A DNA stretch of 64,000 nucleotides from contig NZ_CP154874.1 in the NCBI RefSeq assembly GCF_041729615.1, positions 2,857,001-2,921,000 on the forward strand, in the 5' to 3' direction. The translations under genes and the position numbers were made by a program. The notes under the pieces are model-generated. The model was not told the DNA's origin, did not search any database, and saw nothing but the letters and a program-made list of their open reading frames with translations. The stretch comes from Pseudomonas alcaligenes (GTDB lineage Bacteria; Pseudomonadota; Gammaproteobacteria; Pseudomonadales; Pseudomonadaceae). The number at the start of each line of letters is the position of its first letter. Position 1 is the first letter of the stretch. Below are positions 50,269 to 60,225 of this stretch, piece by piece.

Positions 50269-51033
50269 ATGCGGCGCGTGGTGTTCAATCAGAAGGGCGG
50301 TGTCGGCAAGTCGAGCATTGCCTGCAACCTGGCGGCGGTCAGTGCGGCGGAGGGTTATCGCACATTGCTGGTGGACCTGGATGCCCAGGCCAACTCGACC
50401 CACTACCTGACCGGGCTGACCGGCGACGAGATCCCCATGGGGATCGCCGACTTCTTCAAGCAGACCCTCTCGGCCACCTCGTTCAAGAAGGGCAAGGTCG
50501 ACATCTACGAGACGCCCTTCGACAACCTCCATGTGGTCACCGCCACCGCCGAGCTGGCCGAGCTGCAGCCTAAGCTGGAGCAGAAGCACAAGATCAACAA
50601 GCTGCGCAAACTGCTGGAAGACCTGGCCGAGGACTACGACCGGATCTACCTGGATACCCCGCCGGCGCTGAACTTCTACACGGTTTCCGCGCTGATCGCT
50701 GCTGATCGCGTGCTGATCCCCTTCGATTGCGACAGTTTCTCGCGCAATGCCCTGTACGGCCTGCTGCAGGAGATCGAGGAGCTCAAGGAGGATCACAACG
50801 AGGACCTGGAGGTCGAGGGCATCGTGGTCAACCAGTTCCAGCCGCGCGCCACCCTGCCGCAACAGCTGCTCGACGAGTTGATCGCCGAGGGCCTGCCGGT
50901 GCTGCCGGTGAACCTGATGAGTTCGGTGAAGATGCGCGAATCGCACCAGGCCTGCACCCCGCTGATCCACCTGGACCGCAGCCACAAGCTGACCCAGCAG
51001 TTCGTCGAGCTGCACAACCTGCTGGAAAGCTGA
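50269..51033 (+). CDS. ParA family ATPase
   Basis: 254 residues from [16 protein letters not shown], with AGGGAGG just upstream; the longer open frame from 50143 is rejected. The deviant Walker A KGGVGKSS, the [15 protein letters not shown] block and the [14 protein letters not shown] block define a ParA/Soj-type ATPase. No ParB partner or centromere-like repeat is next to it, so it is not a chromosome segregation pair. Orphan ParAs position other cargoes. A homologue occupies the same place beside a UspA gene in P. aeruginosa as I recall. Confidence 0.85.
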   Translation: MRRVVFNQKGGVGKSSIACNLAAVSAAEGYRTLLVDLDAQANSTHYLTGLTGDEIPMGIADFFKQTLSATSFKKGKVDIYETPFDNLHVVTATAELAELQPKLEQKHKINKLRKLLEDLAEDYDRIYLDTPPALNFYTVSALIAADRVLIPFDCDSFSRNALYGLLQEIEELKEDHNEDLEVEGIVVNQFQPRATLPQQLLDELIAEGLPVLPVNLMSSVKMRESHQACTPLIHLDRSHKLTQQFVELHNLLES

Positions 51034-51051
51034 GCCGCGCCGCGAGCCATG

Positions 51052-51079
51052 AAAAAAGGCGCCCACAGGCGCCTTTTTT
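51052..51079. terminator. Bidirectional terminator between parA-like and uspA-like genes
   Basis: AAAAAAGGCGCC-CACA-GGCGCCTTTTTT, a 12-bp stem with A-run before and T-run after, lies between the convergent genes. It can work on both strands. Confidence 0.9.
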
Positions 51080-51093
51080 GTTGCGGGGCGGCC

Positions 51094-51888
51094 CTAGCGG
51101 ACCACGAACACGTCGCAGGGCGCCTTGTGCAGGTAATGCTGCGCCAGGCTGCCGAGCAGCGCCTGGGAGAATGCCCCGCGGCCATGGCTGCCGAGCACCA
51201 GCAGTTGCGGCTGCTGGCTGGCGATGTACTCCTGCAGGGTGCGCAGGATGCCGCCGACCTTGACCTCGTGGCTGAGCCTGGGGCTGTCAGGCGGCAGGCG
51301 CAGGGCCTCGTCGTGGATCAGCTGGTCGATCAATGCCCGCTGGGTGAGTAGCTCGGCCTCGGCGCTGGCGGCGTTCTTCTGCGGCTCGAACACGTGCAGG
51401 GCATGGATGCTGGCCTCGCCGGGCAACAGCAGGCAGGCCTCGTGCAGCGCGGTGCAGGCGCACAGGGAGAAGTCGATGGCGGCCACCGCCTTGTGGTAGG
51501 GCGTGGCTTCGTCGCGCGCGACCAGCAGCAGTGGCACCGGGCAGCGGCGGGCGATGCGGTCGAGGGTGGTGCCGGAAAAGAACTCGTGGCGCTGGTGGTG
51601 TGCTCCCAGCACCAGCAGGTCGGCGCCGCTCTGCTGCACCTGCTCCAGCACGCCTTCGGCCGGCTTGCCCTGGCACAGGCGCAGCTGGCTGCCCGGCGGG
51701 GCGAATTCGGTGAGGCTGCGGTCGAGCTGCTGTTCGATGCGTTCGCGCTCGGCCTGATCCAGCTTGGGATCGAACACGTGCAGGAGGGTCAGCTTGGCGT
51801 CGTGCTGGCGGGCCAACTGGGTGGCGCGCCGCAAGGCGAGGTCGGCAGTGCTGCGCAAATCGTGGGCAATCAGGATGTGTCCTGTCAT
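51094..51888 (-). CDS. Tandem universal stress protein (UspA family)
   Basis: 264 residues made of two Usp domains. The first starts HILIAHDLRSTADLALRRA and has LLVLGAHHQRHEFFSGTT. The second starts KAVAAIDFSLCACTALHEA and ends LLVLGSHGRGAFSQALLGS, with the ATP-type G2XG9GS pattern in the second repeat. E. coli UspE-like organisation. Cytoplasmic, stress-linked; the exact role is unknown. Confidence 0.85.
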   Translation of the reverse strand: MTGHILIAHDLRSTADLALRRATQLARQHDAKLTLLHVFDPKLDQAERERIEQQLDRSLTEFAPPGSQLRLCQGKPAEGVLEQVQQSGADLLVLGAHHQRHEFFSGTTLDRIARRCPVPLLLVARDEATPYHKAVAAIDFSLCACTALHEACLLLPGEASIHALHVFEPQKNAASAEAELLTQRALIDQLIHDEALRLPPDSPRLSHEVKVGGILRTLQEYIASQQPQLLVLGSHGRGAFSQALLGSLAQHYLHKAPCDVFVVR

Positions 51889-51999
51889 CTCTATCCCCTC
51901 CGCGGCGCGGGCTTGGCGCGACGCTGTGAAACCTCTGACGGGTTTTTAGTCTGGTCTCCCTTGATAGTCCTGCTTTTGATCCACGGCAAGTCCCGCGCG

Positions 52000-52443
52000 T
52001 CAGACTTTGCGCAATTGGTACAGGGCGCTCGTTTCCGCCACCATTTCGCCACTGCCGTCGCGCAGCTGCAGGTCGAGGCGGTACTCGGCCTTGCCGACCT
52101 CCTCGGCTTCGGCCTGGATGCGGGCGATCTCCTCGGCGCTGAGGCTGGCCTCGACGGTGATGTCGCTGGTCGCCGGGCGGCGGAAGCGCAGGTTCATCTC
52201 CTTGATCAGCGGGTAGAAGCGCTGCACGTCGAAACTGGTGAGGAATAGCGCGCCGCCGGGGATCTCGGCCAGGGTGAACAGGGCGCCGGCATAGAGGGTG
52301 CCGATATGGTTCTGGTTGCCGGCCAGCGGCATGCGCAGGCGCACGAAGCCGGGCTCCAGGCGCTCGGCCTTGAGCCCGCAGCGTCTGACGAAATCGATCT
52401 TCTCCTCGGTGAAGACGCGGGCCATCTCGGCGGGTAGCGGCAT
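52000..52443 (-). CDS. PaaI/YiiD-like hot-dog thioesterase
   Basis: 147 residues with a single hot-dog domain: FVRLRMPLAGNQNHIGTLYAGALFTLAEIPGG (quoted here as MPLAGNQNHIGTLYAGALF), the N-H-G-YAGA-F-LAE pattern of PaaI/DUF4442 thioesterases. The C-terminal strands read AEYRLDLQLRDGSGEMVA. Substrate unknown. It sits alone between uspA and trxC. Confidence 0.75.
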   Translation of the reverse strand: MPLPAEMARVFTEEKIDFVRRCGLKAERLEPGFVRLRMPLAGNQNHIGTLYAGALFTLAEIPGGALFLTSFDVQRFYPLIKEMNLRFRRPATSDITVEASLSAEEIARIQAEAEEVGKAEYRLDLQLRDGSGEMVAETSALYQLRKV

Positions 52444-52533
52444 GTGCGGGGCTCCTGGGGCTGGAATCCCGAGACTAGCCGCTGTGGTGGCTGCGGCAAT
52501 GACCGCCGCGCTCGTGGCCGCTGACCGATCCGC

Positions 52534-52971
52534 TCAGGCGATGCCCTGGCCGCGCAGCCAGGCGAGCAGCTGCGGCAGCGGCAGGGCGCCGCTCTGGCGG
52601 GCGACTTCGACGCCACCCCTGAACAGGATCAGGCTGGGGATCGAGCGGATGCCGAGCTGGGCGGCCAGCTGCGGGTTGGCCTCGCTGTCCAGCTTGCCCA
52701 GGCGGCAGCGCCCTTGCAGCTGGGCGGCGGCCTGGGCGAAGGTCGGCGCGAAGGCCTTGCACGGCCCGCACCAGTCGGCCCAGACGTCGACCAGCAGCGG
52801 CAGGTCGCCCTTGAGCTGGCTGGCGAAGCTCGCCTGGCTCAGTGCGAAGGGGGCGTTGGGCAGCACGGCGCTCTTGCAGCGCCCGCAGCGCGGCGCATCG
52901 CCCAGGCGCTCGGCCGGGATGCGGTTGAGTCCGCCGCAATGCGGGCAGGGAATCAGCAGGGGTTGGCTCAT
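52534..52971 (-). CDS. trxC: Thioredoxin 2 (TrxC)
   Basis: 145 residues from MSQPLLIPCPHCGG. The N-terminal zinc ribbon CPHC...CGRC distinguishes TrxC from TrxA. The active site WADWCGPCK and the cis-proline in IRSIPSLILF are intact. Cytoplasmic disulfide reductase. The gene is divergent from the LysR-type regulator, 80 bp apart. Confidence 0.92.
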   Translation of the reverse strand: MSQPLLIPCPHCGGLNRIPAERLGDAPRCGRCKSAVLPNAPFALSQASFASQLKGDLPLLVDVWADWCGPCKAFAPTFAQAAAQLQGRCRLGKLDSEANPQLAAQLGIRSIPSLILFRGGVEVARQSGALPLPQLLAWLRGQGIA

Positions 52972-53051
52972 GACGGTCTCCTCGTTGCCCTTGAGGTGGA
53001 GGCTGACAGCCGCCAAAACAAGGGTAGAGTGGCGCCATTCGAGGAGGGACC

Positions 53052-53948
53052 ATGTCGCTGCCATCGCTGAACCTGCTGCGCACCTTCGCCGTGCTCGGCG
53101 ACACCCTGAGCGTCAAGCGCGCGGCCGAGCGCCTGCATGTCACGCCGACTGCGGTGAGCCACCAGCTGCGCGAGCTGGAGACGGCGCTCGACTGCCGGCT
53201 GTTCCAGCGCCTGCCGCGGGGCCTGGCGCTGACCGATGCCGGGCAGAGCTTCTGGGCGGAGATCGCCCCGGCGGTGCGTCAGCTGGAGAGCGCTACCCGC
53301 GCGCGCCAGGTGCAGCGGCCGCTGCGCATTTCCAGCTTCCCCTACCTGGCGCAGGCGGTGGTGCTGCCCGCCCTGGGCGAGCTGCAGGCGCTGCTTGGCG
53401 AGCGCCTGCTGACCCTGGACACCCGCCGCGAGACCCTCGACCTGGCCACCCACGGCATCGACCTGGGCCTGCGCTTTGCCGCCGAGCCTACGGACTGGGG
53501 CGCGCTGCGCGCGCGGCGTCTCAGCGGCTTCGGCCTGGCGCCGCTGGCGGCCCCGGGCTTTCCCGTGCCGGCCTGGCCGCCGCAGGCCGAGCTGTTGCCG
53601 ATCCGCCTCAGCCAGGAGCAGCACAGCTGGCGCCAGTGGGCCGCGCAGCACGGCTGGCAGCCGGCCGCCGAAGGGCTGGTGCTGGACAGCTACGCCGCGG
53701 TGCTGAGCGCCGCCGAACAGGGCCTGGGCGTGGCCATGGGCTTCCTGCCGCTGTGCATCGACGCCCTGCAGGCGGGGCGTCTGCGCCCGCTGTGGCCGCA
53801 GCGGCGGGTCGCCAACGGCGCGCTCTGGGCGGTGTGGCCGGCGCAGGCGGAAAGCCCGGCGCTGCTGCGGGTGGTGGACTGGCTGGAGCAGCGCCTGGGC
53901 CAGATGGAACGGCGCACGGCTGAGTTTTTCTCAGCCCTGGAGGGCTGA
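53052..53948 (+). CDS. LysR-type transcriptional regulator (GcvA-like)
   Basis: 298 residues. The helix-turn-helix is at 15-60 (TLSVKRAAERLHVTPTAVSHQ, LETALDCRLFQR), followed by the periplasmic-binding-like effector domain (ISSFPYLAQAVVLPAL). The wing and overall pattern resemble the GcvA/AmpR subgroup. It lies between divergent trxC and the hydrolase gene that follows in the same direction; either could be a target, which is inference. Confidence 0.85.
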   Translation: MSLPSLNLLRTFAVLGDTLSVKRAAERLHVTPTAVSHQLRELETALDCRLFQRLPRGLALTDAGQSFWAEIAPAVRQLESATRARQVQRPLRISSFPYLAQAVVLPALGELQALLGERLLTLDTRRETLDLATHGIDLGLRFAAEPTDWGALRARRLSGFGLAPLAAPGFPVPAWPPQAELLPIRLSQEQHSWRQWAAQHGWQPAAEGLVLDSYAAVLSAAEQGLGVAMGFLPLCIDALQAGRLRPLWPQRRVANGALWAVWPAQAESPALLRVVDWLEQRLGQMERRTAEFFSALEG

Positions 53949-54010
53949 AATCTCGCTTTTCCCCGCCGGCCCCGGCGTCGAGACTGGGGCCAGCCACAGG
54001 GGAAACCAGC

Positions 54011-54883
54011 ATGCACATCGATCACTACTCACTGCCCGCCCGCGACGGTTATCCGCTGGCCGTCACCAGCCTGCGTCCCGAGCGGCCGCGCTTCAGGCTG
54101 CTGCTCAATGCCGCCACCGGCGTGCCGCAGCGCTTCTACCGCAGCTTCATCGAGCACGCCGCCGGGCGCGGCGCCTGGGTATACAGCTACGACTACCGGG
54201 GCATGGGCGCCAGCCGGGCGCCGGACTGGCGTGGCGCCGCGCCGTGCATGGCCGACTGGGGCCGGCTCGACCTGGCCAGCCTGCTCGACCACCTGCCCGG
54301 CGACCTGCCGCTGGCCCTGGTTGGCCATTCGGTGGGCGGCCAGCTGCCGGGCCTGGCCGACAACGTCGGGCGGGTGCAGGCGCTGCTCGGCGTGGCCGCG
54401 CAATCGGGTTACTGGCGTCTCTGGCCGCTGCGCCAGCAGCCGCGCCTGGCGCTCAACTGGTACGGGGTGATTCCGCTGGCGACACGCCTGTTCGGCCAGC
54501 TGCCGGGCTGGGCCATCGGCGGCGAGCCGCTGCCGCGCGAGGTTGCCCTGGAATGGGCGCGCTGGTGTCGCACGCCCGCCTTCATCAGCACCCCGGACGG
54601 CGCGCCGTGGCGCCCGCACTTCGCCGAACTGCGCGCACCGGCGCGCTTCCTGGCGATCAGCGACGACCAGGCCTTCGCCCCGCGGCGCGCGGTGGAGGCG
54701 CTGATGGGCTTCTATGGCCAGGCCCGGCGCGAGTTGGCCGTGGTCGAGCCGCGCGACTGGGGCCTGCGGCGCATGGGGCACTTCGGTTTCTTCCGCCGCG
54801 ACACGCCCGCCGAGCTGTGGGACCAGCAGCTGGCCTGGCTGGAGGGCGCGCTCGGCCTGCAGCCGGCACGCGCGGTGGCCTGA
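54011..54883 (+). CDS. Alpha/beta hydrolase
   Basis: 290 residues. The nucleophile elbow is GHSVGG (Ser), the oxyanion/early region has LNAATGVPQRFYRSFIEH, and YSYDYRGMGASRAP is typical of the YheT/serine aminopeptidase-like group (short pieces). A catalytic His candidate is in RRMGHFGFFRRD near the C-terminus. It lies 62 bp after the LysR gene on the same strand, and its 3' end nearly touches metY (11 bp, convergent). Substrate unknown. Confidence 0.78.
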   Translation: MHIDHYSLPARDGYPLAVTSLRPERPRFRLLLNAATGVPQRFYRSFIEHAAGRGAWVYSYDYRGMGASRAPDWRGAAPCMADWGRLDLASLLDHLPGDLPLALVGHSVGGQLPGLADNVGRVQALLGVAAQSGYWRLWPLRQQPRLALNWYGVIPLATRLFGQLPGWAIGGEPLPREVALEWARWCRTPAFISTPDGAPWRPHFAELRAPARFLAISDDQAFAPRRAVEALMGFYGQARRELAVVEPRDWGLRRMGHFGFFRRDTPAELWDQQLAWLEGALGLQPARAVA

Positions 54884-54894
54884 CCGACGGGGCT

Positions 54895-56172
54895 TCAGCC
54901 CTGCGCCGCCCGCAGGGCCTGCTCGAGGTCGGCGCGGATGTCGTCGAAGTGCTCGATGCCGATCGACAGGCGCACCATGTCGCGCGGCACGCCGGCCTTC
55001 TGCAGTTCCTCGTCGTTGAGCTGGCGGTGGGTGGTGGAAGCCGGGTGGCAGGCCAGTGACTTGGCATCGCCGATGTTGACCAGGCGCACCACCAGCTTCA
55101 GCGCGTCGATGAAGCGCGCGCCGGCATCAAAGCCGCCCTGGATGCCGAACGACAGGATCGCCGCCGGCTTGCCACCCATGTAGCGCTGCGCCAGGGCGTG
55201 CTCGGGATGATCGGCCAGGCCGGCGTACTTCACCCAGGCTACCTGCGGGTGACTCTGCAGGTACTGCGCCACTTTCAGCGCATTCTCGCAGTGCCGCTCC
55301 ATACGCAGGGCCAGGGTCTCCAGGCCCTGCAAGATGAGGAAGGCGTTGAACGGCGACAGCGCCGCGCCAGTGTTGCGCAGCGGCACCACGCGGCAGCGGC
55401 CGATGAAGGCGGCGGGGCCGAAGGCCTCGGTGTAGGTCACGCCGTGGTAGGACGGATCGGGCGTATTGAGCAGCGGGAAGCGCGCCTGGTTGTCGGCCCA
55501 GGGGAACTTGCCGGAGTCGACGACGATGCCGCCGATGCTGGTGCCGTGGCCGCCGATGTACTTGGTCAGCGAATGCACGACGATGTCGGCACCGTGCTCG
55601 AAGGGGCGGCAGAGGATCGGCGTGGCCACCGTGTTGTCGACGATCAGCGGCACGCCGTGGCGATGCGCGGCGTCGGCCAGGGCCTGGATATCGACGATGT
55701 TGCCGGCCGGGTTGCCGATCGATTCGCAGAACACGGCCTTGGTCTTGTCGTCGATCAGCGCTTCCAGGGCGGCGATGTCGTCGTGCGCGGCGAAGCGGGT
55801 CTGGATGCCGAAGCGCGGCAGGGTGTGGGCCAGCAGGTTGTAGGTGCCGCCATACAGCTTGGCCACCGAGACGATGTTGTCACCGGCTTCGGCGACGGTC
55901 TGGATGGCATAGGTGATGGCCGCCATGCCGGAGGCTACGGCCAGCGCGCCGACGCCACCTTCCAGCGCCGCCACGCGCTCCTCGAGCACGGCGTTGGTCG
56001 GGTTCATGATGCGCGAGTAGATGTTGCCGGCGACCTTCAGGTCGAACAGGTCGGCACCGTGCTGGGTGTCGTCGAAGGCGAAGGAGCTGGTCTGGTAGAT
56101 CGGTACGGCCACCGCCTTGGTGGTCGGGTCGGGGCTGTAGCCGGCGTGGATGGCCAGGGTTTCCAGTTTCAT
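54895..56172 (-). CDS. metY: O-acetylhomoserine sulfhydrylase
   Basis: 425 residues, PLP-dependent Cys/Met metabolism family. The N-terminus starts KLETLAIHAGYSPDPTTKAVA. The PLP lysine is in HSLTKYIGGHGTSIGG, and SRIMNPTNAVLEERVAALEGG is the conserved family segment. The ~425-residue length and the inserted GVTYTEAFGPAAFIGRCR region favour MetY over MetZ/MetB. It makes homocysteine directly from O-acetylhomoserine and sulfide. Confidence 0.92.
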   Translation of the reverse strand: MKLETLAIHAGYSPDPTTKAVAVPIYQTSSFAFDDTQHGADLFDLKVAGNIYSRIMNPTNAVLEERVAALEGGVGALAVASGMAAITYAIQTVAEAGDNIVSVAKLYGGTYNLLAHTLPRFGIQTRFAAHDDIAALEALIDDKTKAVFCESIGNPAGNIVDIQALADAAHRHGVPLIVDNTVATPILCRPFEHGADIVVHSLTKYIGGHGTSIGGIVVDSGKFPWADNQARFPLLNTPDPSYHGVTYTEAFGPAAFIGRCRVVPLRNTGAALSPFNAFLILQGLETLALRMERHCENALKVAQYLQSHPQVAWVKYAGLADHPEHALAQRYMGGKPAAILSFGIQGGFDAGARFIDALKLVVRLVNIGDAKSLACHPASTTHRQLNDEELQKAGVPRDMVRLSIGIEHFDDIRADLEQALRAAQG

Positions 56173-56272
56173 GCGGGCGTTCCTTCGGGCAGTGGAAAGC
56201 TACGCAGCATGGAGAAGGAGGCGCGGCCCGGTCAATGCGCTGGAGCAATGAAACGGGCCGTGGGTGCTCGGG

Positions 56273-58063
56273 TCAGGCCGGGGCGAGCGGCCAGACCAGC
56301 GGGATCACCAGCATGGCTACGGCGACCATGAGGATGTTCAGTGGGATGCCGATGCGCATGAAGTCGCTGAAGCGGTAACCACCGGCGTTGTAGACGAAGG
56401 TGTTGGTCTGGTAGCCGATGGGCGTGGCGAAGCTGACGCTGGCGGCGAACATCACCGCCACCACGAACGGGCGAGGGTCCAGCCCCAGGCTCTGGGCGAT
56501 GCCGATCGCCACCGGGGTGACCAGCACGGCCACCGCGTTGTTGGAGAGGATCTCGGTGAGAATGGTGGTCAGCAGGTAGACGAAGCCGAGGATCAGCAGC
56601 GGCTGCGAGCTAGGGATGATGGCCATGGTGTGACTGACGATCAGGTCGATCAGGCCGACCTTGTCCATGGCGATGCTGATCGCCAGCATGCCGAAGATCA
56701 GGCTGAGGATCTTCCAGTCCACCGCCTTGTAGGCGTCTTCGATGTCCAGGCAGCGGGTGGCGATCACCACGGCGCAGGCGATCATCGCCAGGCCCTCGAT
56801 GGGCATCAGCTCGAAGGCTGCCAGCAGCATCACGGCCAGGGTGGCGACTATGGCGATGGGCGCCTTGTCGCGGCGGTAGGCACGTTCCTGCACGGTGTTG
56901 AGGCTGATCAGCTCGCCGTTGTCGGCGAAGCGCTTGATCTGCGCCGGGGTACCTTCGACCAGCAGCACGTCGCCGAACTGCAGGTGCAGTTCGTCGAGGT
57001 TGCCCTGGATGTTCTCGTCCTGCCGGTGCACGGCGAGCACGGCGATGCCGTAGCGCGCGGTCAGGTCGAGGTCGCGCATGGGCCGGTGGCTGTAGCGCGA
57101 GCCGCGCCCGACTATGGCCTCGGCGAGGATCACGTCGTGGCTGCTGACGGTCTCGAAGGCTTCGCCGCGGTTGAAGGTCAGGCGGTTGCTCTCGCGCATG
57201 TCGACCATGTCCTTGACCTGACCGTGCAGCACCAGCAGATCGCCGGCCTGCAGCAGGGTGTCGCTGGCCGGCTCGGTCAGCTCCTGCTGGTCGCGGAAGA
57301 TCTTCAGCACCTGCAGGCCGCTGCCGCCGTTGAGCTGGGCCTCGGACAGGCTCTTGCCGATCACCGGTGAGTCGTGCGGCACCAGCAGCTCGGTCATGAA
57401 GGTACGGTCGAGGTTGGGCCGCAGCTGCTTGGACAGGGTGTCGCGATCCGGCAGCAGGCGATTGCTGAACAGCATCAGGTAGACGAAGCCGACCACGCAG
57501 AAGACCAGCGCCGCCGGAGTGATTTCGAACATGCCGAAGGGTTCGAGGCCGGCCTTGCGTGCCACGCCATCGACCAGGATGTTGGTCGAGGTGCCGATCA
57601 TGGTCAGCATGCCGCCCAGCACGGTGGCGAAGGACAGCGGGATCAGCAGCTTGGACGGCGAGCCGTTGGCGCGCTTGGCCAGGGCGATGGCCACCGGGGT
57701 GAGGATGGCGACGACCGGCGTGTTGTTGAGGAAGGCCGAGATGGTCAGTGCGGTGATCATCAGGCCGGCCAGCACGCGCAGTGGATCGTTGCCTACCAGA
57801 TCGCCCAGCCAGTTGCCGAGGGCGTCGATGCAGCCGGTGCGCTCCAGTGCGGCGGAGAGCACGAACATGCAGGCGATGGTGGCCGGTGCCGAGTTGCTCA
57901 GCACGCTCAGGACATCGCCGGGGGAGAGGATCTGTACCACCAGCAGGGCGGCCACGGCGATGGCCGCGACCACGTCCGGGCTCCACTTCTCGCGCACGAA
58001 GGACACGAGCAGCCAGACCAGCAGGGCGGCGACGAAAATGAGGGGTAATGAATCCCAGACCAT
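56273..58063 (-). CDS. SLC13-type permease with two TrkA-C domains
   Basis: 596 residues from MVWDSLPLIFVAALL, with AAGGA 5 nt upstream; the longer frame from 58108 is rejected. About 11-12 membrane helices (ArsB/NhaD or DASS superfamily; motifs NNTPVVAILTPVAIALA and NNAVAVLVTPVAIGIA in inverted repeats) flank two RCK_C/TrkA-C domains in the middle (LNGGSGLQVLKIFRDQ, LHLQFGDVLLVEGT). Such proteins import anions such as sulfate or dicarboxylates. Sulfate would fit the neighbouring metY but is a guess. Confidence 0.82.
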   Translation of the reverse strand: MVWDSLPLIFVAALLVWLLVSFVREKWSPDVVAAIAVAALLVVQILSPGDVLSVLSNSAPATIACMFVLSAALERTGCIDALGNWLGDLVGNDPLRVLAGLMITALTISAFLNNTPVVAILTPVAIALAKRANGSPSKLLIPLSFATVLGGMLTMIGTSTNILVDGVARKAGLEPFGMFEITPAALVFCVVGFVYLMLFSNRLLPDRDTLSKQLRPNLDRTFMTELLVPHDSPVIGKSLSEAQLNGGSGLQVLKIFRDQQELTEPASDTLLQAGDLLVLHGQVKDMVDMRESNRLTFNRGEAFETVSSHDVILAEAIVGRGSRYSHRPMRDLDLTARYGIAVLAVHRQDENIQGNLDELHLQFGDVLLVEGTPAQIKRFADNGELISLNTVQERAYRRDKAPIAIVATLAVMLLAAFELMPIEGLAMIACAVVIATRCLDIEDAYKAVDWKILSLIFGMLAISIAMDKVGLIDLIVSHTMAIIPSSQPLLILGFVYLLTTILTEILSNNAVAVLVTPVAIGIAQSLGLDPRPFVVAVMFAASVSFATPIGYQTNTFVYNAGGYRFSDFMRIGIPLNILMVAVAMLVIPLVWPLAPA

Positions 58064-58248
58064 GGGCATCCTTAAACGCGTGCGAATCTCGTGTGAGGTA
58101 TCGGGCACGCTCGGGGCGGCCGCACAAGGGCGAAAAGATAAGGCCTGCTGCTTAGATAGTCTAAGAATGTTTTAAGAGGTTTATATTCCATAGTGCCGTA
58201 GTTAATGTGTCGTCTCTCACTCTCACCTCCCCTCGGAAAGGAACCCGC

Positions 58249-58803
58249 ATGGCCAGGATGGAACCCACCCTCGGAATGATCGATATCGATGTCTACAGCC
58301 CGCCTGCCGCCTCTCTTCAGGATGAGCCTGCACGCGCGCCTAGGGCCCCTCGGCTGTTCGATTTCTCCGGGCGCCTGTCTCTTTCGCGCTACTGGCTGCT
58401 GCATCTGGTGTTCTGTTGCTACATCTCCTGGGGGCTGCTGTTGGTGCTCTTCCTGGGGCTGCGGCATAACCTTTATGCCCTGGTGGGTGCCGGCCTGGCA
58501 GTTATGATTCCCAGTGCGCTGGTCCAGGCCAGCCTGTTGATGCGCCGCGCTCGTGATGTCGGAATGCACCCGGGGTGGGGCCTGGCGGCGCTGCTGGTGC
58601 CTTTGCTCGGGCACCTGCTCTGGCTGTATCTGGGGCTGATGCCTGGCAGCAGGGGGGCGAACCGTTTCGGCGCAGCCAATCCGCCCCTGGCGCGAGGCTA
58701 CCTCCTGCTGATCCCGCTGCTGCTCGTTTCTCTGCCGGGGGCGGTGTGCTGGGTTTGGCTCAGCCATCCCGAATGGCTGGTGCCGCTCGCTCCCTACTTC
58801 TGA
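58249..58803 (+). CDS. DUF805 membrane protein
   Basis: 184 residues from MARMEPTLGM, with AAGGAA 6 nt upstream; the GTG at 58207 is a possible longer start. After a 50-residue tail, FSGRLSLSRYWLLHLVF begins the DUF805 fold with four helices and the RRARDVGMHPGWGLAALL and LGLMPGSRGANRFG motifs. Function unknown. Confidence 0.8.
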   Translation: MARMEPTLGMIDIDVYSPPAASLQDEPARAPRAPRLFDFSGRLSLSRYWLLHLVFCCYISWGLLLVLFLGLRHNLYALVGAGLAVMIPSALVQASLLMRRARDVGMHPGWGLAALLVPLLGHLLWLYLGLMPGSRGANRFGAANPPLARGYLLLIPLLLVSLPGAVCWVWLSHPEWLVPLAPYF

Positions 58804-58846
58804 GCCGGCCAGTCCCTCCATCCCGAATCTAGCGGAATGCTGCCCC

Positions 58847-60094
58847 ATGTCCTCTGAGCCGCGTCCCAGCAACACTGCCCTGATACTCCTGGCGTCCCTC
58901 TATTGCGCCCAGGGCCTGCCTTCCGGCCTGGTGGCCCATTCGCTGCCAGTGCTGCTGCGGCAGAACGGTGTCGACCTGGCACTGATCGGCTTGCTCAAGC
59001 TGCTGGCGCTGCCCTGGCTGCTCAAGGTGCTGTGGGCGCCCTGGATCGACCGCATCGGCTCGCGCCGCCTGGGCCACCACCGTGGCTGGATACTGCCGCT
59101 GCAGGGCATGGTGATCCTCTGCCTGGCCGGCCTGGCCCTGATCGCCCCGCAGGCGCTGTTCGGCTCGGCCTTCTGGCTGCTGCTGGGCACGCTGCTGCTG
59201 ATCAACCTGGCCGCCGCCAGCCAGGATGTGGCCACCGACGGCCTGGCCGTGCGCCTGCTGCCGGAGCGCTGGCGCGGCCTGGGCAACAGCCTGCAGGTGG
59301 GCGGCTACAAGGTCGGCATGCTGGCCAGTGGCAGCGGCCTGCTGCTTGTGATTGGCGCGCTGGGCTGGAACCTGTCCATCGGCCTTTTGGCTCTCGCGTT
59401 GGTAGTGCTGACCCTGCCGATTCTGCTTTTTCCGGAAAAGCGCCTGCTGCCGCAGCATGTCGAGCAGGCCGAGCCCGCCGGCCCCGGCCTGCTCTGGCGC
59501 CACTACAGGGGGCTTCTGGCGCAGCCCGGCATGCTCGCCTGGCTGGCGGTGGTGCTGACCTTCAAGCTCGGCGACGCCCTCGGCTCGCCGATGATCAAGC
59601 CGATGCTGGTGGACCAGGGCTGGGACACCAGCGCCCTCGGTCAACTGACCCTGATCAGCAGCCTGGCCGGTATCGGCGGTGCACTGCTCGGTGGTCTGCT
59701 CTACGCGAGGATCGGCGCCCTGCGCTCGCTGCTGACTTTCGGTGCCCTGCAGGCGCTGGGTATCGCCAGCATGGCCCTGCTGGTCGGCCGCGGCGGCGAT
59801 GCCGTGCTGGTCTATGCAGTGTCGCTGTTCGAGCAGGCCGCTGACGGCATGTCCACCGTCGCCCTGTTCGCGGTGATGATGCGCATGTGTCGCCCGGAGC
59901 ATGAAGGCGCGGATTTCACCCTGCAGGCCAGTGCGCAGATTCTTTTGGCGGGCGTGATCGGGGCGTGTAGCGGAGTACTGGCCAAATGGGTGGGGTACCA
60001 GGTGCTATTCGCTTTGGCTGGGGTACTGGGAGCCATTATTCTGATGCTGCCTTGGCGTTTCCTGCGACATGGATGGGGGCAAGCTCAGGCTTGA
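58847..60094 (+). CDS. MFS transporter, AmpG/FptX-like
   Basis: 415 residues, 12 membrane helices. The opening ASLYCAQGLPSGLVAHSLPVLL and the inter-domain APWIDRIGSRRLGHHRGW block are typical of the AmpG/RhtX-FptX group of permeases for muropeptides or siderophores. Substrate cannot be told from sequence; no siderophore receptor is near. It follows DUF805 by 43 bp on the same strand. Confidence 0.78.
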   Translation: MSSEPRPSNTALILLASLYCAQGLPSGLVAHSLPVLLRQNGVDLALIGLLKLLALPWLLKVLWAPWIDRIGSRRLGHHRGWILPLQGMVILCLAGLALIAPQALFGSAFWLLLGTLLLINLAAASQDVATDGLAVRLLPERWRGLGNSLQVGGYKVGMLASGSGLLLVIGALGWNLSIGLLALALVVLTLPILLFPEKRLLPQHVEQAEPAGPGLLWRHYRGLLAQPGMLAWLAVVLTFKLGDALGSPMIKPMLVDQGWDTSALGQLTLISSLAGIGGALLGGLLYARIGALRSLLTFGALQALGIASMALLVGRGGDAVLVYAVSLFEQAADGMSTVALFAVMMRMCRPEHEGADFTLQASAQILLAGVIGACSGVLAKWVGYQVLFALAGVLGAIILMLPWRFLRHGWGQAQA

Positions 60095-60225
60095 GGCTAT
60101 GACTGTGACTGGGTCGGCATTCCCTGGCGCGGAATGGGCCAGACGGCGGGAAGGCGCTTTGCCGGCATTAGGTTTTGCCATCTCGACTGCTAAGTTCGCC
60201 ATCTTCGAACGACAAGGATGGTCCG